A DNA stretch of 21,455 bases, taken from NCBI GenBank assembly GCA_944354085.1, contig CALVPW010000009.1, positions 1 through 21,455 of the forward strand, in the 5' to 3' direction. The stretch is from an uncultured Clostridia bacterium (GTDB taxonomy: Bacteria > Bacillota > Clostridia > Christensenellales > Borkfalkiaceae). Both the position numbers and the translations under genes were made by a program. Positions within the stretch are counted from its first letter, which is position 1; each line of letters opens with the position of its first letter. Shown piece by piece: positions 7,167 to 14,612 of this stretch. The notes beneath the pieces were generated by a model that saw only the letters and a program-made list of their open reading frames with translations, was not told the origin of the DNA and made no database searches.

Positions 7167-7820
7167 TTATACGCCGTACTGCTTACGGTATGCGCGCATC
7201 GCTTCGAGATGTTCCTTCCCCGCGATGACGCCCTCTTCGATCGCATCGATGATATCCTCCACCGTGACGATGGAGTACACTTTGACGCCGAATTCGTCGT
7301 ACGCCTCCTGCACGGCGGACTTTTCGCCCGTGCCCTTTTCCTGACGGTCGACGGAGATGATCATCGCCTTTACGTTGACGTCCGCCTCCGCCTTGATCTT
7401 GGGCAGCACCTCGCGCAGGGCTTTCCCCGAGGTCATGACGTCCTCGATGATGGCGACGTCGTCCCCCGCACGGAGCGCCTGCCCCACGAACATGCCGCCC
7501 TCGCCATGGTCTTTGACCTCCTTGCGGTCAAAGCAGAAGCCCACGTCGACGCCGTGGTTCTTGGCGAGCGCGATGGCGGTCGCAACGGCGAGCGGGATGC
7601 CCTTATAGGCGGGGCCGATGAGCGTTTTTGCTTCCACCTTATGTTCGAGGAAGCACTCCGCGTAATACTCGCCGAGCGCGGCGATCTGCGTGCCCGTGCG
7701 GTATTTGCCCGCGTTGATGAAGTAGGGCGCCTTGCGGCCGCTCTTTAAGGTGAAATCCCCAAAAAGGAGCACCTCGTTCTCCACCATGAACTGAATAAAG
7801 CGCTGTTTGTACGATAACAT
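7167..7820 (-). CDS. pyrE: Orotate phosphoribosyltransferase
   Basis: Converts orotate and PRPP to orotidine-5'-monophosphate, the fifth step of UMP synthesis. The 217-residue length is typical. Visible features: the N-terminal segment FTLKSGRKAPYF (23-34), the flexible catalytic loop RKEVKDHGEGG (99-109), and the PRPP-binding motif IIEDVMTSG (124-132). The start at 7820 follows AAGGAGGATATC. It is the last gene of the pyrRBCFKDE operon, 12 nt after pyrD, and is followed at once by a T7 intrinsic terminator. Confidence 0.96.
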   Translation of the reverse strand: MLSYKQRFIQFMVENEVLLFGDFTLKSGRKAPYFINAGKYRTGTQIAALGEYYAECFLEHKVEAKTLIGPAYKGIPLAVATAIALAKNHGVDVGFCFDRKEVKDHGEGGMFVGQALRAGDDVAIIEDVMTSGKALREVLPKIKAEADVNVKAMIISVDRQEKGTGEKSAVQEAYDEFGVKVYSIVTVEDIIDAIEEGVIAGKEHLEAMRAYRKQYGV

Positions 7821-7832
7821 GATATCCTCCTT

Positions 7833-8741
7833 TTAATTGAGCGTGAGCGTTCCCGTGAGGGACGCGGCTTTTTCGATGCCGTGACGGTCGCACCAGTCGT
7901 TGAGGGCGGCGATGATCTTGGGGCAGGCGCGGGTATCGGTAAAGTTCTGCGTCCCGACCTGCACCGCCGCGGCGCCCGCCATCATGAATTCGACGGCATC
8001 CTCCGCACAGGTGATGCCGCCCATGCCGATGACGGGGATGGTGACGGCGTGCGCAGCCTCGTACACCATGCGCACCGCGATGGGCTTGATGCCCGCACCC
8101 GACACGCCGCCCGTATTGTTGGCAAGGACGGGACGGCGGCGCTCGATATCGATCGCCATGCCCGTGAAGGTGTTCACGAGGGAGATGCAGTCCGCGCCGC
8201 CGCGCTGCGCCGCCTGCGCGTTCGCCGCAATGCTCTCCACGTTGGGCGAGAGTTTGACGATGAGCGGCGTATTGGGGCATTTTGCCTTGGCGCGGGCGGT
8301 GATTTCCTCGATGTTCTCGGGACGGATGCCGAACGCCATCCCGCCGCACTTGACGTTGGGGCAGGAGATGTTGAGCTCCAAAAAGTCGACGAGCCCGTCG
8401 AGACGGGCGCACACGCCCTCGTAATCCTCCAAAGTGCGCCCCACCACGTTGGCGATGACGCGCGTCTTTTGTTTGAGCCACGCAAGATCTTCGGCGATGA
8501 ATTTTTCCACACCGGGATTTTGCAGCCCTACGGCGTTGAGGATGACGCCGCGGCTCTCGGCGATGCGCGGCACGGGGTTGCCCGCCCACGGGACGAGCGC
8601 GATGCCCTTGGTCGCCACGCCGCCCAAACAGGAAATATCGTAGATCTCGTCGAACTCCCGCCCGAACCCGAAGGTGCCCGAGGCGGTGATGACGGGATTT
8701 TTGAGCGTTTTTCCGCAAATGGTCACAGACAGATCAGCCAT
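7833..8741 (-). CDS. pyrD: Dihydroorotate dehydrogenase B, catalytic subunit
   Basis: The FMN-containing subunit of the NAD-dependent (class 1B) enzyme that oxidises dihydroorotate to orotate in the cytoplasm. It is 302 residues long. The catalytic-base cysteine of class 1 enzymes is visible in NISCPNV (C127). Phosphate- and FMN-binding segments are GGVSG (211-215), GMGGI (239-243) and VGT (262-264). The partner pyrK lies directly upstream, 9 nt away, which together with Cys rather than Ser as the base identifies the 1B type. The ribosome site (AAGGAGGGG) overlaps the pyrK stop, suggesting translational coupling. Confidence 0.96.
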   Translation of the reverse strand: MADLSVTICGKTLKNPVITASGTFGFGREFDEIYDISCLGGVATKGIALVPWAGNPVPRIAESRGVILNAVGLQNPGVEKFIAEDLAWLKQKTRVIANVVGRTLEDYEGVCARLDGLVDFLELNISCPNVKCGGMAFGIRPENIEEITARAKAKCPNTPLIVKLSPNVESIAANAQAAQRGGADCISLVNTFTGMAIDIERRRPVLANNTGGVSGAGIKPIAVRMVYEAAHAVTIPVIGMGGITCAEDAVEFMMAGAAAVQVGTQNFTDTRACPKIIAALNDWCDRHGIEKAASLTGTLTLN

Positions 8742-8750
8742 ATCCCCTCC

Positions 8751-9503
8751 TTACAGCACCACGTCCGAGATCTCAAAGACGGGACCGTCCTTGCAGACGC
8801 GGGCGTGTTCGCCGTTCGTCTTGTCGCACACGCACACGAGGCATGCGCCGATGCCGCAGCCCATACGCTCTTCCAGCGAGACGTAGACGGGCACGCCCTT
8901 GCCTTCCATCGCCGTTTTCAGCGCGCGCAGCATGGGCGTGGGGCCGCAGGCGAGCACGACGTCGGGCCGCACCGCGTCGTAGTCGCGCATGAACGCCTGC
9001 ACCGCCGTACCGTGGAAGCCGACCGAACCGTCGTCCGTTGCGACGACGAGCTTTTCGCTGCGGGCGAGCTCGTATTCCATGCAGATGGCGGCACGGTTGC
9101 GGAAGCCCATGTACGAATAGACGTGCTTTTCGCCGCAATAGGCGCGGATGGCGGCGATGAGCGGGAAGATCCCCACGCCGCCGCCCACCACGGCAACTCT
9201 TTTTTCGTCCTCTTTGACGAAGAACCCGTTGCCGAGCGGCAGGAGCACGGAGAGCTTTTCGCCCTGTTTATATTCGCGCGCCAGCGCCCGCGTACCCGCC
9301 CCCTTGAGCCGGTAGCAGACGGTGATGCGCTCTCCCTCCGCCTTGCAGACGGCGATGGGACGGCGCAGCGGGAACCCGCCGAGCCCGATCATGCAAAATT
9401 GCCCCGGGCGGACGGCGATCTCGTCCTCCGTGGCAAAGGTGAGCGTATACACCTCGTCGGCGATGCGCTTGTTTTCGAGAACGGTCGCCGTTACTTCGCG
9501 CAT
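8751..9503 (-). CDS. pyrK: Dihydroorotate dehydrogenase B, electron-transfer subunit
   Basis: A 250-residue iron-sulfur flavoprotein that passes electrons from the PyrD FMN to NAD+. Domains in order: FAD-binding barrel with LRRPI (46-50), NAD-binding domain with GGGVG (107-111) and CGPTPML (186-192), and a C-terminal [2Fe-2S] cluster site with C216, C221, C224 and C237 in MGCGIGACLVC and RVCKDGPVF. The start at 9503 was chosen because the protein begins with the usual short strand and a GGGGG ribosome site lies just upstream. It overlaps the 3' end of pyrF by 13 bp, implying coupled translation. An in-frame upstream ATG at 9548 would add 15 residues inside pyrF and lacks support. Confidence 0.95.
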   Translation of the reverse strand: MREVTATVLENKRIADEVYTLTFATEDEIAVRPGQFCMIGLGGFPLRRPIAVCKAEGERITVCYRLKGAGTRALAREYKQGEKLSVLLPLGNGFFVKEDEKRVAVVGGGVGIFPLIAAIRAYCGEKHVYSYMGFRNRAAICMEYELARSEKLVVATDDGSVGFHGTAVQAFMRDYDAVRPDVVLACGPTPMLRALKTAMEGKGVPVYVSLEERMGCGIGACLVCVCDKTNGEHARVCKDGPVFEISDVVL

Positions 9504-10402
9504 ATTTCCCCCAAAACGGACGCAAGGTCCTCCTTCATCGCGACGCACGCCGCGCGTGCCGCATCGTAATAGGTCCCGCCGTTCTTTTTATAGGCGGTGA
9601 GGATGCCGCGCGAATTGTTGACGACGCCGCCCAGCCCGCGCGCATCAAAGCAGTTTTTGAGCATCTCCGCCTTGCCGCCCTGCGCACCGTATCCCGGGAT
9701 GAGGAAAAAGGTGTGTTTGAGCCGCTCGCGCAAGATCTTTGCCTCGGCGGGATGCGTCGCTCCCACCACGGCGCCCACGGCGGAATAGCCGTACGCGCCG
9801 ACCATGTCCGCGCCCCAGCCTTCGACCATGTCCCCCATGCATTCAAAGACGGTGCGCCCGTCTTCGAGACGGAGATCCTGCAGCTCGCCCGAGGAAGGGT
9901 TGCTCGTTTTGACGAGGATAAAGAGCCCGCGGTCGAATTTTTTGCAGTCGTCAAGGAAGGGCTGCACGCCGTCCGTCCCCAGATACGCGTTGACGGTGAG
10001 GAAATCGCAGCCCGCGACGGAGACTTCCTCCGCCCCCAAAGCCGTTTTGCCGAGGTACGCCGCCGAATAACGCGCCGCGGTGGAGCCGATATCGTTGCGT
10101 TTGCAGTCGGCGATGACGACGAGCCCCGCCTGTTTGGCGTATGCGACGGTATCGAAAAAGGCGCGCATGCCCTCCGCCCCGTATTGTTCGTAATAGGCGA
10201 TCTGCACCTTGACGGAAGGCACGATATCGTACACGCTGTCAACGATCGCGCGGTTGAACGCGAAGATGGCGTCCGCCGCGGCGGCGCACGTCGTCACGCC
10301 CGCGCGCATCTCATCGGGCAGATAGTCGAGCTGAGTATCCAGCCCGACGCAGGTGGGGTTTTGTTTTTCGGCGATCTTTTGGATGAGCGTATCGATGATC
10401 AT
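9491..10402 (-). CDS. pyrF: Orotidine-5'-phosphate decarboxylase (long, group-2 type)
   Basis: Decarboxylates OMP to UMP, the last step of the pathway. The 303-residue length and the motif ADCKRNDIGSTA (98-109), containing the catalytic Asp-Lys-Asp array (D99, K101, D104), mark the longer group-2 form rather than the ~230-residue form. The beta-strand VKVQIAYYE (65-73) and the phosphate-binding region IPGYGAQGG (235-243) also fit. The start at 10402 follows AAGGAGA by about 6 nt. It lies 14 nt downstream of pyrC. Another ATG 18 nt upstream overlaps the pyrC stop but is itself just before the ribosome site, so it was not chosen. Confidence 0.95.
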   Translation of the reverse strand: MIIDTLIQKIAEKQNPTCVGLDTQLDYLPDEMRAGVTTCAAAADAIFAFNRAIVDSVYDIVPSVKVQIAYYEQYGAEGMRAFFDTVAYAKQAGLVVIADCKRNDIGSTAARYSAAYLGKTALGAEEVSVAGCDFLTVNAYLGTDGVQPFLDDCKKFDRGLFILVKTSNPSSGELQDLRLEDGRTVFECMGDMVEGWGADMVGAYGYSAVGAVVGATHPAEAKILRERLKHTFFLIPGYGAQGGKAEMLKNCFDARGLGGVVNNSRGILTAYKKNGGTYYDAARAACVAMKEDLASVLGEICAK

Positions 10403-10416
10403 GGTCTTCTCCTTTT

Positions 10417-11670
10417 TCATGCGCTGTATTTGACGTCGCCGTCGACGACGGTATATCTGATCTTGCCGTACACTTCCCTGCCCGTGAACGGCGTGTTTTT
10501 GCCCTTGGATACGAAATCTTTGGGATCGATCGTCCACGCTGCGTTCAGGTCTGCGATCGTGAGGTCGGCAGGTGCGCCGACGGCGATCGCGCCCCCCTCG
10601 AGGGAGAGGATGGCGGCGGGATTCGCGCTCATTTTTTGCGCGAGTTCGCAAAGCGTGAGCGCGCCGCCTTTGACGAGCGCGGTATACGAGAGCGCGAACG
10701 ACGTTTCCAGCCCGCTGATGCCGAACGCCGCCAGCGCGTATTCCACGTTCTTATCGTCGAAGTGGTGCGGCGCGTGGTCGGTGACGATGCAGTCGAGCGT
10801 GCCGTCTTTGAGCCCTTCGATCACGGCGAGGCGGTCCTTTTCCTCGCGGATGGGCGGATTGACTTTGGTATTGGTATCGAAGGATGCGATCACTTCGTCG
10901 GTGAGCGTAAAGTAGTGCGGGCAGGTCTCCGCCGTGACCTGCACGCCGCGCGCCTTCGCCTCGCGGATGAGCTGCACGCCGCTGTATGTGGAGACGTGGC
11001 AGATGTGCACGGGCAGCGAAAGGCTCTCGGCAAGGCAGATCTCGCGGGCGATGATGATATCTTCCGCCGCGCGGATGCTCCCTTTGAGCCCCGTGAGCGT
11101 CGAATAGTACCCTTCGTTGACGACGCCGCCGTCGACGAGCGCGCCGTCCTCGCAATGGCACAGGCATTTGAGCCCGAAGTCGGAAGCGTACTGCATGGCG
11201 AGCGACATCATCTTGGCGGAAGGCACGCTCTTGCCGTCCTCCGAGATGGCGACGGCGCCCGCCGCCTTCATGGCGCCGATGGCGGCGAGGTTGTTCCCCT
11301 CCTGCCCCTCGGTGATGGCGCCGACGGGATGCACCTTGCACAGTCCCACCTCTTTGGCGCGGTTTTTGATGTAGGAAACGACCACCTTGTTATCGGTGAC
11401 GGGTTTGGTGTTGGGCATGCAGCAGACCTGCGTGAACCCGCCCTTGACGGCGGCGCGGCTGCCGCTCAAAATATCTTCCTTCTTCTCAAAACCGGGCTCG
11501 CGCAGATGCACGTGCATATCGATGAGCCCGGGGAACACGGTGAGCCCCGTGCAGTCGATGCCCTCGCCTTGGATGGAGGGCGCGATCTCGGCGATCTTGC
11601 CCCCTTCGATGCGGATATCCGCTTTTTTCACGCCGTCCGCAAAGACGACTTCGGCATTTTTTACGATCAT
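10417..11670 (-). CDS. pyrC: Dihydroorotase
   Basis: Zinc amidohydrolase that cyclises carbamoyl aspartate to dihydroorotate. It has 417 residues, typical of the Bacillus-type enzyme. Metal and substrate residues visible: HVHLREPG (53-60), HCED (172-175), HICHVST (222-228), TAETCPHYF (247-255) and VTDHAPH (296-302, with D298 as catalytic Asp). The start ATG shares an ATGA overlap with the pyrB stop, and the ribosome site (AAGGAGGAG) lies inside the pyrB 3' end. Production is therefore probably coupled to that of PyrB. Confidence 0.96.
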   Translation of the reverse strand: MIVKNAEVVFADGVKKADIRIEGGKIAEIAPSIQGEGIDCTGLTVFPGLIDMHVHLREPGFEKKEDILSGSRAAVKGGFTQVCCMPNTKPVTDNKVVVSYIKNRAKEVGLCKVHPVGAITEGQEGNNLAAIGAMKAAGAVAISEDGKSVPSAKMMSLAMQYASDFGLKCLCHCEDGALVDGGVVNEGYYSTLTGLKGSIRAAEDIIIAREICLAESLSLPVHICHVSTYSGVQLIREAKARGVQVTAETCPHYFTLTDEVIASFDTNTKVNPPIREEKDRLAVIEGLKDGTLDCIVTDHAPHHFDDKNVEYALAAFGISGLETSFALSYTALVKGGALTLCELAQKMSANPAAILSLEGGAIAVGAPADLTIADLNAAWTIDPKDFVSKGKNTPFTGREVYGKIRYTVVDGDVKYSA

Positions 11671-12587
11671 ATCTCCTCCTTGGTGAGCAGGAACAAGATC
11701 GCCATGCGCACGGCGATGCCCGAGAGCACCTGCTCTTCGATGCGGCTCGTGTCCCCGTCGATGAGCCCGCTCGTAAGTTCCACGCCGCGGTTGACGGGAC
11801 CGGGGTGCATGACGAGCGCACCCTTTTTGGCGTATTGCATGATCTCCTCGTTCACGCCGTAGAATTTGGCGTATTCGCCGAGCGAAGGGAAGTTCCCGCC
11901 GTGCTGGCGTTCGAGCTGGATCCTGAGCCCCATCACCACGTCGGCGCCCTCCACCGCCTCCTCGCGGGAACGGCACACGACGGCGCCCATTTTATCGATC
12001 TCGGCGGGCATGAGGGTGCGCGGGGCGAACATTTTTACGGTCGCGCCCATCTTCCTGAGCCCGAACAGATTGCTCTTTGCGACGCGGGAATGGCGGATAT
12101 CGCCCAGGATCGCCACGGTGAGCCCTTGGAGCGAAGGGAAATTCTCGCGCATCGTGAGCATGTCCAAAAGCGCCTGCGAAGGGTGCTCGTTCATGCCGTC
12201 GCCCGCGTTGACGACGTGCGCCTTCACCGTTTTTGCGAGCAGCGCGGGCGCGCCGCCCATGGGATGGCGGATGACGATGACGTCGTTCTTCATCGCATCC
12301 AGCGTCTTGCCCGTGTCCACGAGCGTCTCGCCCTTTTGCACGGAGGAGGACGCCGCGGCGATGTTCACCACGTGCGCGCCCATGTACTTGGTGGCGAGCT
12401 CAAAGCTGCAGCGGGTGCGGGTGCTGTTCTCGTAAAAGAGCGTCGTGACCGACTTCCCCTGCAGATGCGGCAGCTTTTTGATGTTCTGACGGAGCAGCTT
12501 TTTCATGCTCATGCCGACGGTGAGGATCTCGTCGATCTCTTCGGCGTCGAGCTCGTAAAGCCCTAAAACGTCCTTGTGCTTCAACAT
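11667..12587 (-). CDS. pyrB: Aspartate carbamoyltransferase catalytic subunit
   Basis: Condenses carbamoyl phosphate and aspartate to carbamoyl aspartate, the committed step of UMP synthesis. It has 306 residues. The carbamoyl-phosphate-binding motif STRTR (55-59), the HPSQALLD segment (135-142), GDIRHSR and the C-terminal MHPGPVNRG are all present. No pyrI regulatory-subunit gene follows, as is usual in operons controlled by PyrR, so this is probably an unregulated trimer. The start at 12587 follows AAGGAG and is only 4 nt past the pyrR stop; the in-frame ATG at 12620 lies within pyrR and was rejected. Confidence 0.96.
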   Translation of the reverse strand: MLKHKDVLGLYELDAEEIDEILTVGMSMKKLLRQNIKKLPHLQGKSVTTLFYENSTRTRCSFELATKYMGAHVVNIAAASSSVQKGETLVDTGKTLDAMKNDVIVIRHPMGGAPALLAKTVKAHVVNAGDGMNEHPSQALLDMLTMRENFPSLQGLTVAILGDIRHSRVAKSNLFGLRKMGATVKMFAPRTLMPAEIDKMGAVVCRSREEAVEGADVVMGLRIQLERQHGGNFPSLGEYAKFYGVNEEIMQYAKKGALVMHPGPVNRGVELTSGLIDGDTSRIEEQVLSGIAVRMAILFLLTKEEI

Positions 12588-12591
12588 CCGT

Positions 12592-13146
12592 TCACTCCTT
12601 TTTGGTGATCGTAAGCGCATCCTCTTTGCTCCCGAGCTCGGTAAAATGCACTTCGATATATTCTTCCTTGGATGTGGGGACGTTTTTCCCCACGAGATCC
12701 GCCCTGACGGGAAGTTCCCGCCCGCCGCGGTCTACGAGCACCAACAGCATGATCTTTGCGGGCCGTCCCAGACAAAAGAGCGCCTCGATGCCCGCGACCG
12801 CGCTCCTGCCCGTATGCAGCACGTCGTCGCAGAGGACGACCGTCTTCCCGTCGAGCGAGAAGCCGAGCTCGTTTTTGACGGCGTCGGGCAAAATAAAGGC
12901 GGAAACGAGATCGTCGCGCGTCATGGCGATATCCAGCCCCGCGCAGCAGGGCGCGCCCCGCCCCGACGCGGCGATCTCCCGCTGCAATCGGCGGGCGACC
13001 ACTTCGCCGCCCCGCTTGACGCCGACGAGCACCACGTTCTCAAAGCCTTCGCAGCGCTCTTCGATCTCGTGCGAGAGCCGTACGATCGTGCGTCTGAGCC
13101 CCTCCGCATCCATCACGACGGGACCTTTTGCGGGCGTTTTTTGCAT
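12592..13146 (-). CDS. pyrR: Bifunctional pyr operon attenuator / uracil phosphoribosyltransferase PyrR
   Basis: An RNA-binding regulator that, with bound UMP, stabilises the anti-antiterminator hairpin in pyr leader RNA and so promotes termination; it also has uracil phosphoribosyltransferase activity in the family. It has 184 residues, normal for PyrR. The PRPP-binding motif VVLCDDVLHTG (103-113) and the characteristic C-terminal segment LVDRGGRELPVRADLVGKNV (137-156) identify it. The flexible-region segment reads VGVKRGGE where Bacillus has a VGIKTRG-type sequence, a mild difference. The start at 13146 follows AAAGGAGG. It is the first gene of the operon, and its own target RNA lies immediately upstream, so autoregulation is expected. 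Confidence 0.95.
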   Translation of the reverse strand: MQKTPAKGPVVMDAEGLRRTIVRLSHEIEERCEGFENVVLVGVKRGGEVVARRLQREIAASGRGAPCCAGLDIAMTRDDLVSAFILPDAVKNELGFSLDGKTVVLCDDVLHTGRSAVAGIEALFCLGRPAKIMLLVLVDRGGRELPVRADLVGKNVPTSKEEYIEVHFTELGSKEDALTITKKE

Positions 13147-13261
13147 ATCTGCCTCCTTTGCGGCACAAAAAAACGATCGTGCGCTGCCGCAAGACCGTTT
13201 TGTCTTCCCTGATCCATGAAAGCAAGGCGTCTTGTCGGCATCACGGTGCCGCTCTTAAAGA
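13147..13261 (-). promoter_or_regulatory. PyrR-controlled transcription attenuator of the pyr operon
   Basis: Three mutually exclusive RNA structures can be drawn on the minus strand. (1) PyrR binding loop, 13261-13230: stem GGCA/UGCC closed by the hexaloop CCGUGA, matching the CNGNGA consensus, with flanking CUUUAA upstream and GACAAGA downstream as in Bacillus binding loops. (2) Antiterminator: UGCCGACAAGAC (13240-13229) pairs with GUCUUGCGGCA (13195-13185), 11 base pairs with one bulged A; its 5' arm includes the 3' half of the binding loop. (3) Terminator at 13199-13167, whose 5' arm uses the same GUCUUGCG sequence. PyrR-UMP binding would protect the loop, free the terminator arm and stop transcription. 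Confidence 0.9.
13167..13199 (-). terminator. Attenuator terminator hairpin of the pyr leader
   Basis: On the minus strand ACGGTC (13198-13193) pairs with GATCGT (13178-13173) with one G-U pair. The stem continues as TGCG/CGCA around a GCAG tetraloop and is followed by a run of T to 13167. It ends about 20 nt before pyrR, leaving the AAAGGAGG ribosome site free. Confidence 0.88.
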
Positions 13262-13293
13262 ACTGCTCTTTTCCGTATCATGATAGTGTTTAC

Positions 13294-13322
13294 AGTATAC
13301 CACGCCGCCGCAAAAAAGGCAA
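13294..13322 (-). promoter_or_regulatory. pyr operon promoter
   Basis: TTGCCT (13322-13317), a 17-bp spacer and TATACT (13299-13294) on the minus strand place the start of transcription near 13287, about 25 nt before the PyrR binding loop. A perfect 10-nt palindrome TATCATGATA (13276-13285) immediately follows the predicted start site. Confidence 0.75.
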
Positions 13323-13327
13323 GGGTT

Positions 13328-14020
13328 TCAGCAAATTTGCGTGAGAGAAAATTTGACTTTGTCGCAGGACGTGAGAAAGTACTCGATGCCCGCCTTTTCG
13401 CACTTCAACGGGAAGTAGCCGCTCCCGTGCAGGTGCCCGAACACCACTTTATCGACGCCGTTCTTTTCGAACAGCGCGGTAAAGAGGGTATCCTCCTTTT
13501 TGACGTTGAAAGGCGGATAATGGATGAGCGCGATGAGGGTATCCCCTTCCCGCCGTACCTTTTCCGCCTCCTGAAATGCGAGGCGGAAGCGCTCGGCTTC
13601 GCGCAGGTAGAGGGTGCGGTCGCGCTCGGTATAGTCGGCGCTCCCGGGGCACGTCCACCCGCGCGAGCCCGCGATCACAAAGTTCCCGAGCCTGACGCAG
13701 TCGTTCTACAAAAAATAAAAGCCTTCGGGCGCGGCGGCGCGCAGCCGCGTGATGCCGTTCCACCAATCGTCGTGATTGCCGCGGATGAGCACTTTTTGCC
13801 CTTTGAGGGGCGCCAGAGAGCGCACGTCGTACATGCCCTCCTCGGGCTTCATCCCCCAGGACGTATCGCCGCCGATGAGCACGATATCCTCCGCGGAGAC
13901 CTTTTGCGCCCAATCGGCTTTGATTTTTTCGAAATGCCCTTCCCAGCCCTCGCCGAACACGTTCATCGGCTTTTCTTTGAGCCCCGAAAGGTGCAGATCG
14001 CTGATCGCAAATACCTTCAT
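13328..14020 (-). pseudogene. Metallophosphoesterase interrupted by an in-frame TAG
   Basis: One reading frame encodes a calcineurin-like phosphoesterase of 230 codons, broken only at codon 105 by TAG (13708-13706). Before it lie DLH (8-10), GGD (50-52) and GNHD (81-84), three of the metal-binding motifs. After it the same frame continues with NDCVRLG, a TRGW-like SRGWTCPG segment, LIHYPP and FGHLHG, the remaining histidine motifs. Neither half alone could build the two-metal site. In relatives the interrupted position, after a Tyr/Phe-Leu pair and before Asn, is often Gln or His (from memory), so a CAG-to-TAG change is the simplest origin. Alternatives are a sequencing error, or readthrough by an amber suppressor. 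The start at 14020 lacks a ribosome site and sits 7 nt after a perfect TATAAT. Confidence 0.8.
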
Positions 14021-14027
14021 GGCAGAT

Positions 14028-14056
14028 ATTATAGCACACCGCGCGCCAAAAAGCAA
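14028..14056 (-). promoter_or_regulatory. Putative promoter of the phosphoesterase gene, giving a leaderless transcript
   Basis: On the minus strand TTGCTT (14056-14051), a 17-bp spacer and TATAAT (14033-14028) end only 7 nt before the ATG at 14020. Transcription would then begin at or next to the start codon. Confidence 0.6.
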
Positions 14057-14062
14057 ATTTTT

Positions 14063-14088
14063 CGCCCGTGCGCAGACCCGCACGGGCG
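14063..14088 (-). terminator. Strong hairpin after the small membrane protein gene, possible terminator
   Basis: CGCCCGTGCG (14063-14072) and CGCACGGGCG (14079-14088) form a perfect 10-bp stem with a 6-nt loop, 13 nt after the stop codon at 14102. On the minus strand the T-run is not adjacent: a GAAAAATTTGC stretch comes first, then five T. It may terminate weakly or mainly protect the transcript end. Confidence 0.45.
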
Positions 14089-14101
14089 AAGATCGTAATG
14101 G

Positions 14102-14551
14102 TTATGCGTATGTGTGGACGGCAACCGCGATAAAGGCGATGATCGTTCCGAGCGCCACCGCGAGCCCGATCAAAAACACGACCATATCCAACGCGCGGTG
14201 CGTTTTTTTATCCTCCGCGGCAGGCTCTGTTCCGTTCTGCTCGGCTTCGCGGGCGGCTGCGCGCGATACCACGCCCCAAAGGAACATGCGGATGGCGACC
14301 ACGGCGTACACGAGCCCGAGCTCCATCGCCGCGATCGCAAACACGATCGCAAGGATGAAGACCGCTATCCCGCCGATGACGGAGTTTTCGAACACGGACC
14401 CCGCCCAGATCTCCAGCCCCAGCGCCGCGCCGACTGCCGCGAGTATCACAACGATGGTCACGATACGCATGCCCGCGCCGCCCTTTTCGTAGCGGCGGAT
14501 ACCCGCGCGATGGCGGGTCTTGACCGAAAAGAACCATCTGAAAAAATTCAT
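14102..14551 (-). CDS. Small integral membrane protein of unknown function
   Basis: I do not recognise this 149-residue protein. It has a basic N-terminus (residues 1-28) and then hydrophobic segments at about 29-47, 55-78, 79-95 and 122-146, so three or four membrane helices. A polar, acidic linker (about 98-120, rich in Glu, Lys and Asp) separates the last helix. There are no catalytic motifs. The start at 14551 follows GAGGAGGGGG; an upstream in-frame ATG at 14698 lies beyond the promoter and inside the neighbouring gene. Its own strong promoter at 14613-14641 suggests it is expressed independently of the upstream GNAT/GRAM operon. No function is proposed. Confidence 0.8.
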   Translation of the reverse strand: MNFFRWFFSVKTRHRAGIRRYEKGGAGMRIVTIVVILAAVGAALGLEIWAGSVFENSVIGGIAVFILAIVFAIAAMELGLVYAVVAIRMFLWGVVSRAAAREAEQNGTEPAAEDKKTHRALDMVVFLIGLAVALGTIIAFIAVAVHTYA

Positions 14552-14612
14552 ATTCCCCCTCCTCTGCATACACAATACACACTCAAATATTGTTCGATAT
14601 ATTGACAGCATC

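Noticed and set aside
5914..7344. Long plus-strand ORFs antisense to the Ca2+-ATPase (also 4571-5983)
   Set aside because: Composition is typical of antisense reading of GC-rich genes and no motifs are present, while the ATPase has all family motifs on the other strand.
7881..9569. 562-codon plus-strand ORF antisense to pyrD/pyrK
   Set aside because: High GC in the third codon position of the real genes leaves the opposite strand open. The product is His/Asp/Arg-rich with no domain, and the sense genes are unambiguous.
13328..13678. Downstream half of the phosphoesterase as an independent gene starting at GTG 13678
   Set aside because: No ribosome site is present and it would lack half of the metal ligands; it is the continuation of the same frame after the TAG.
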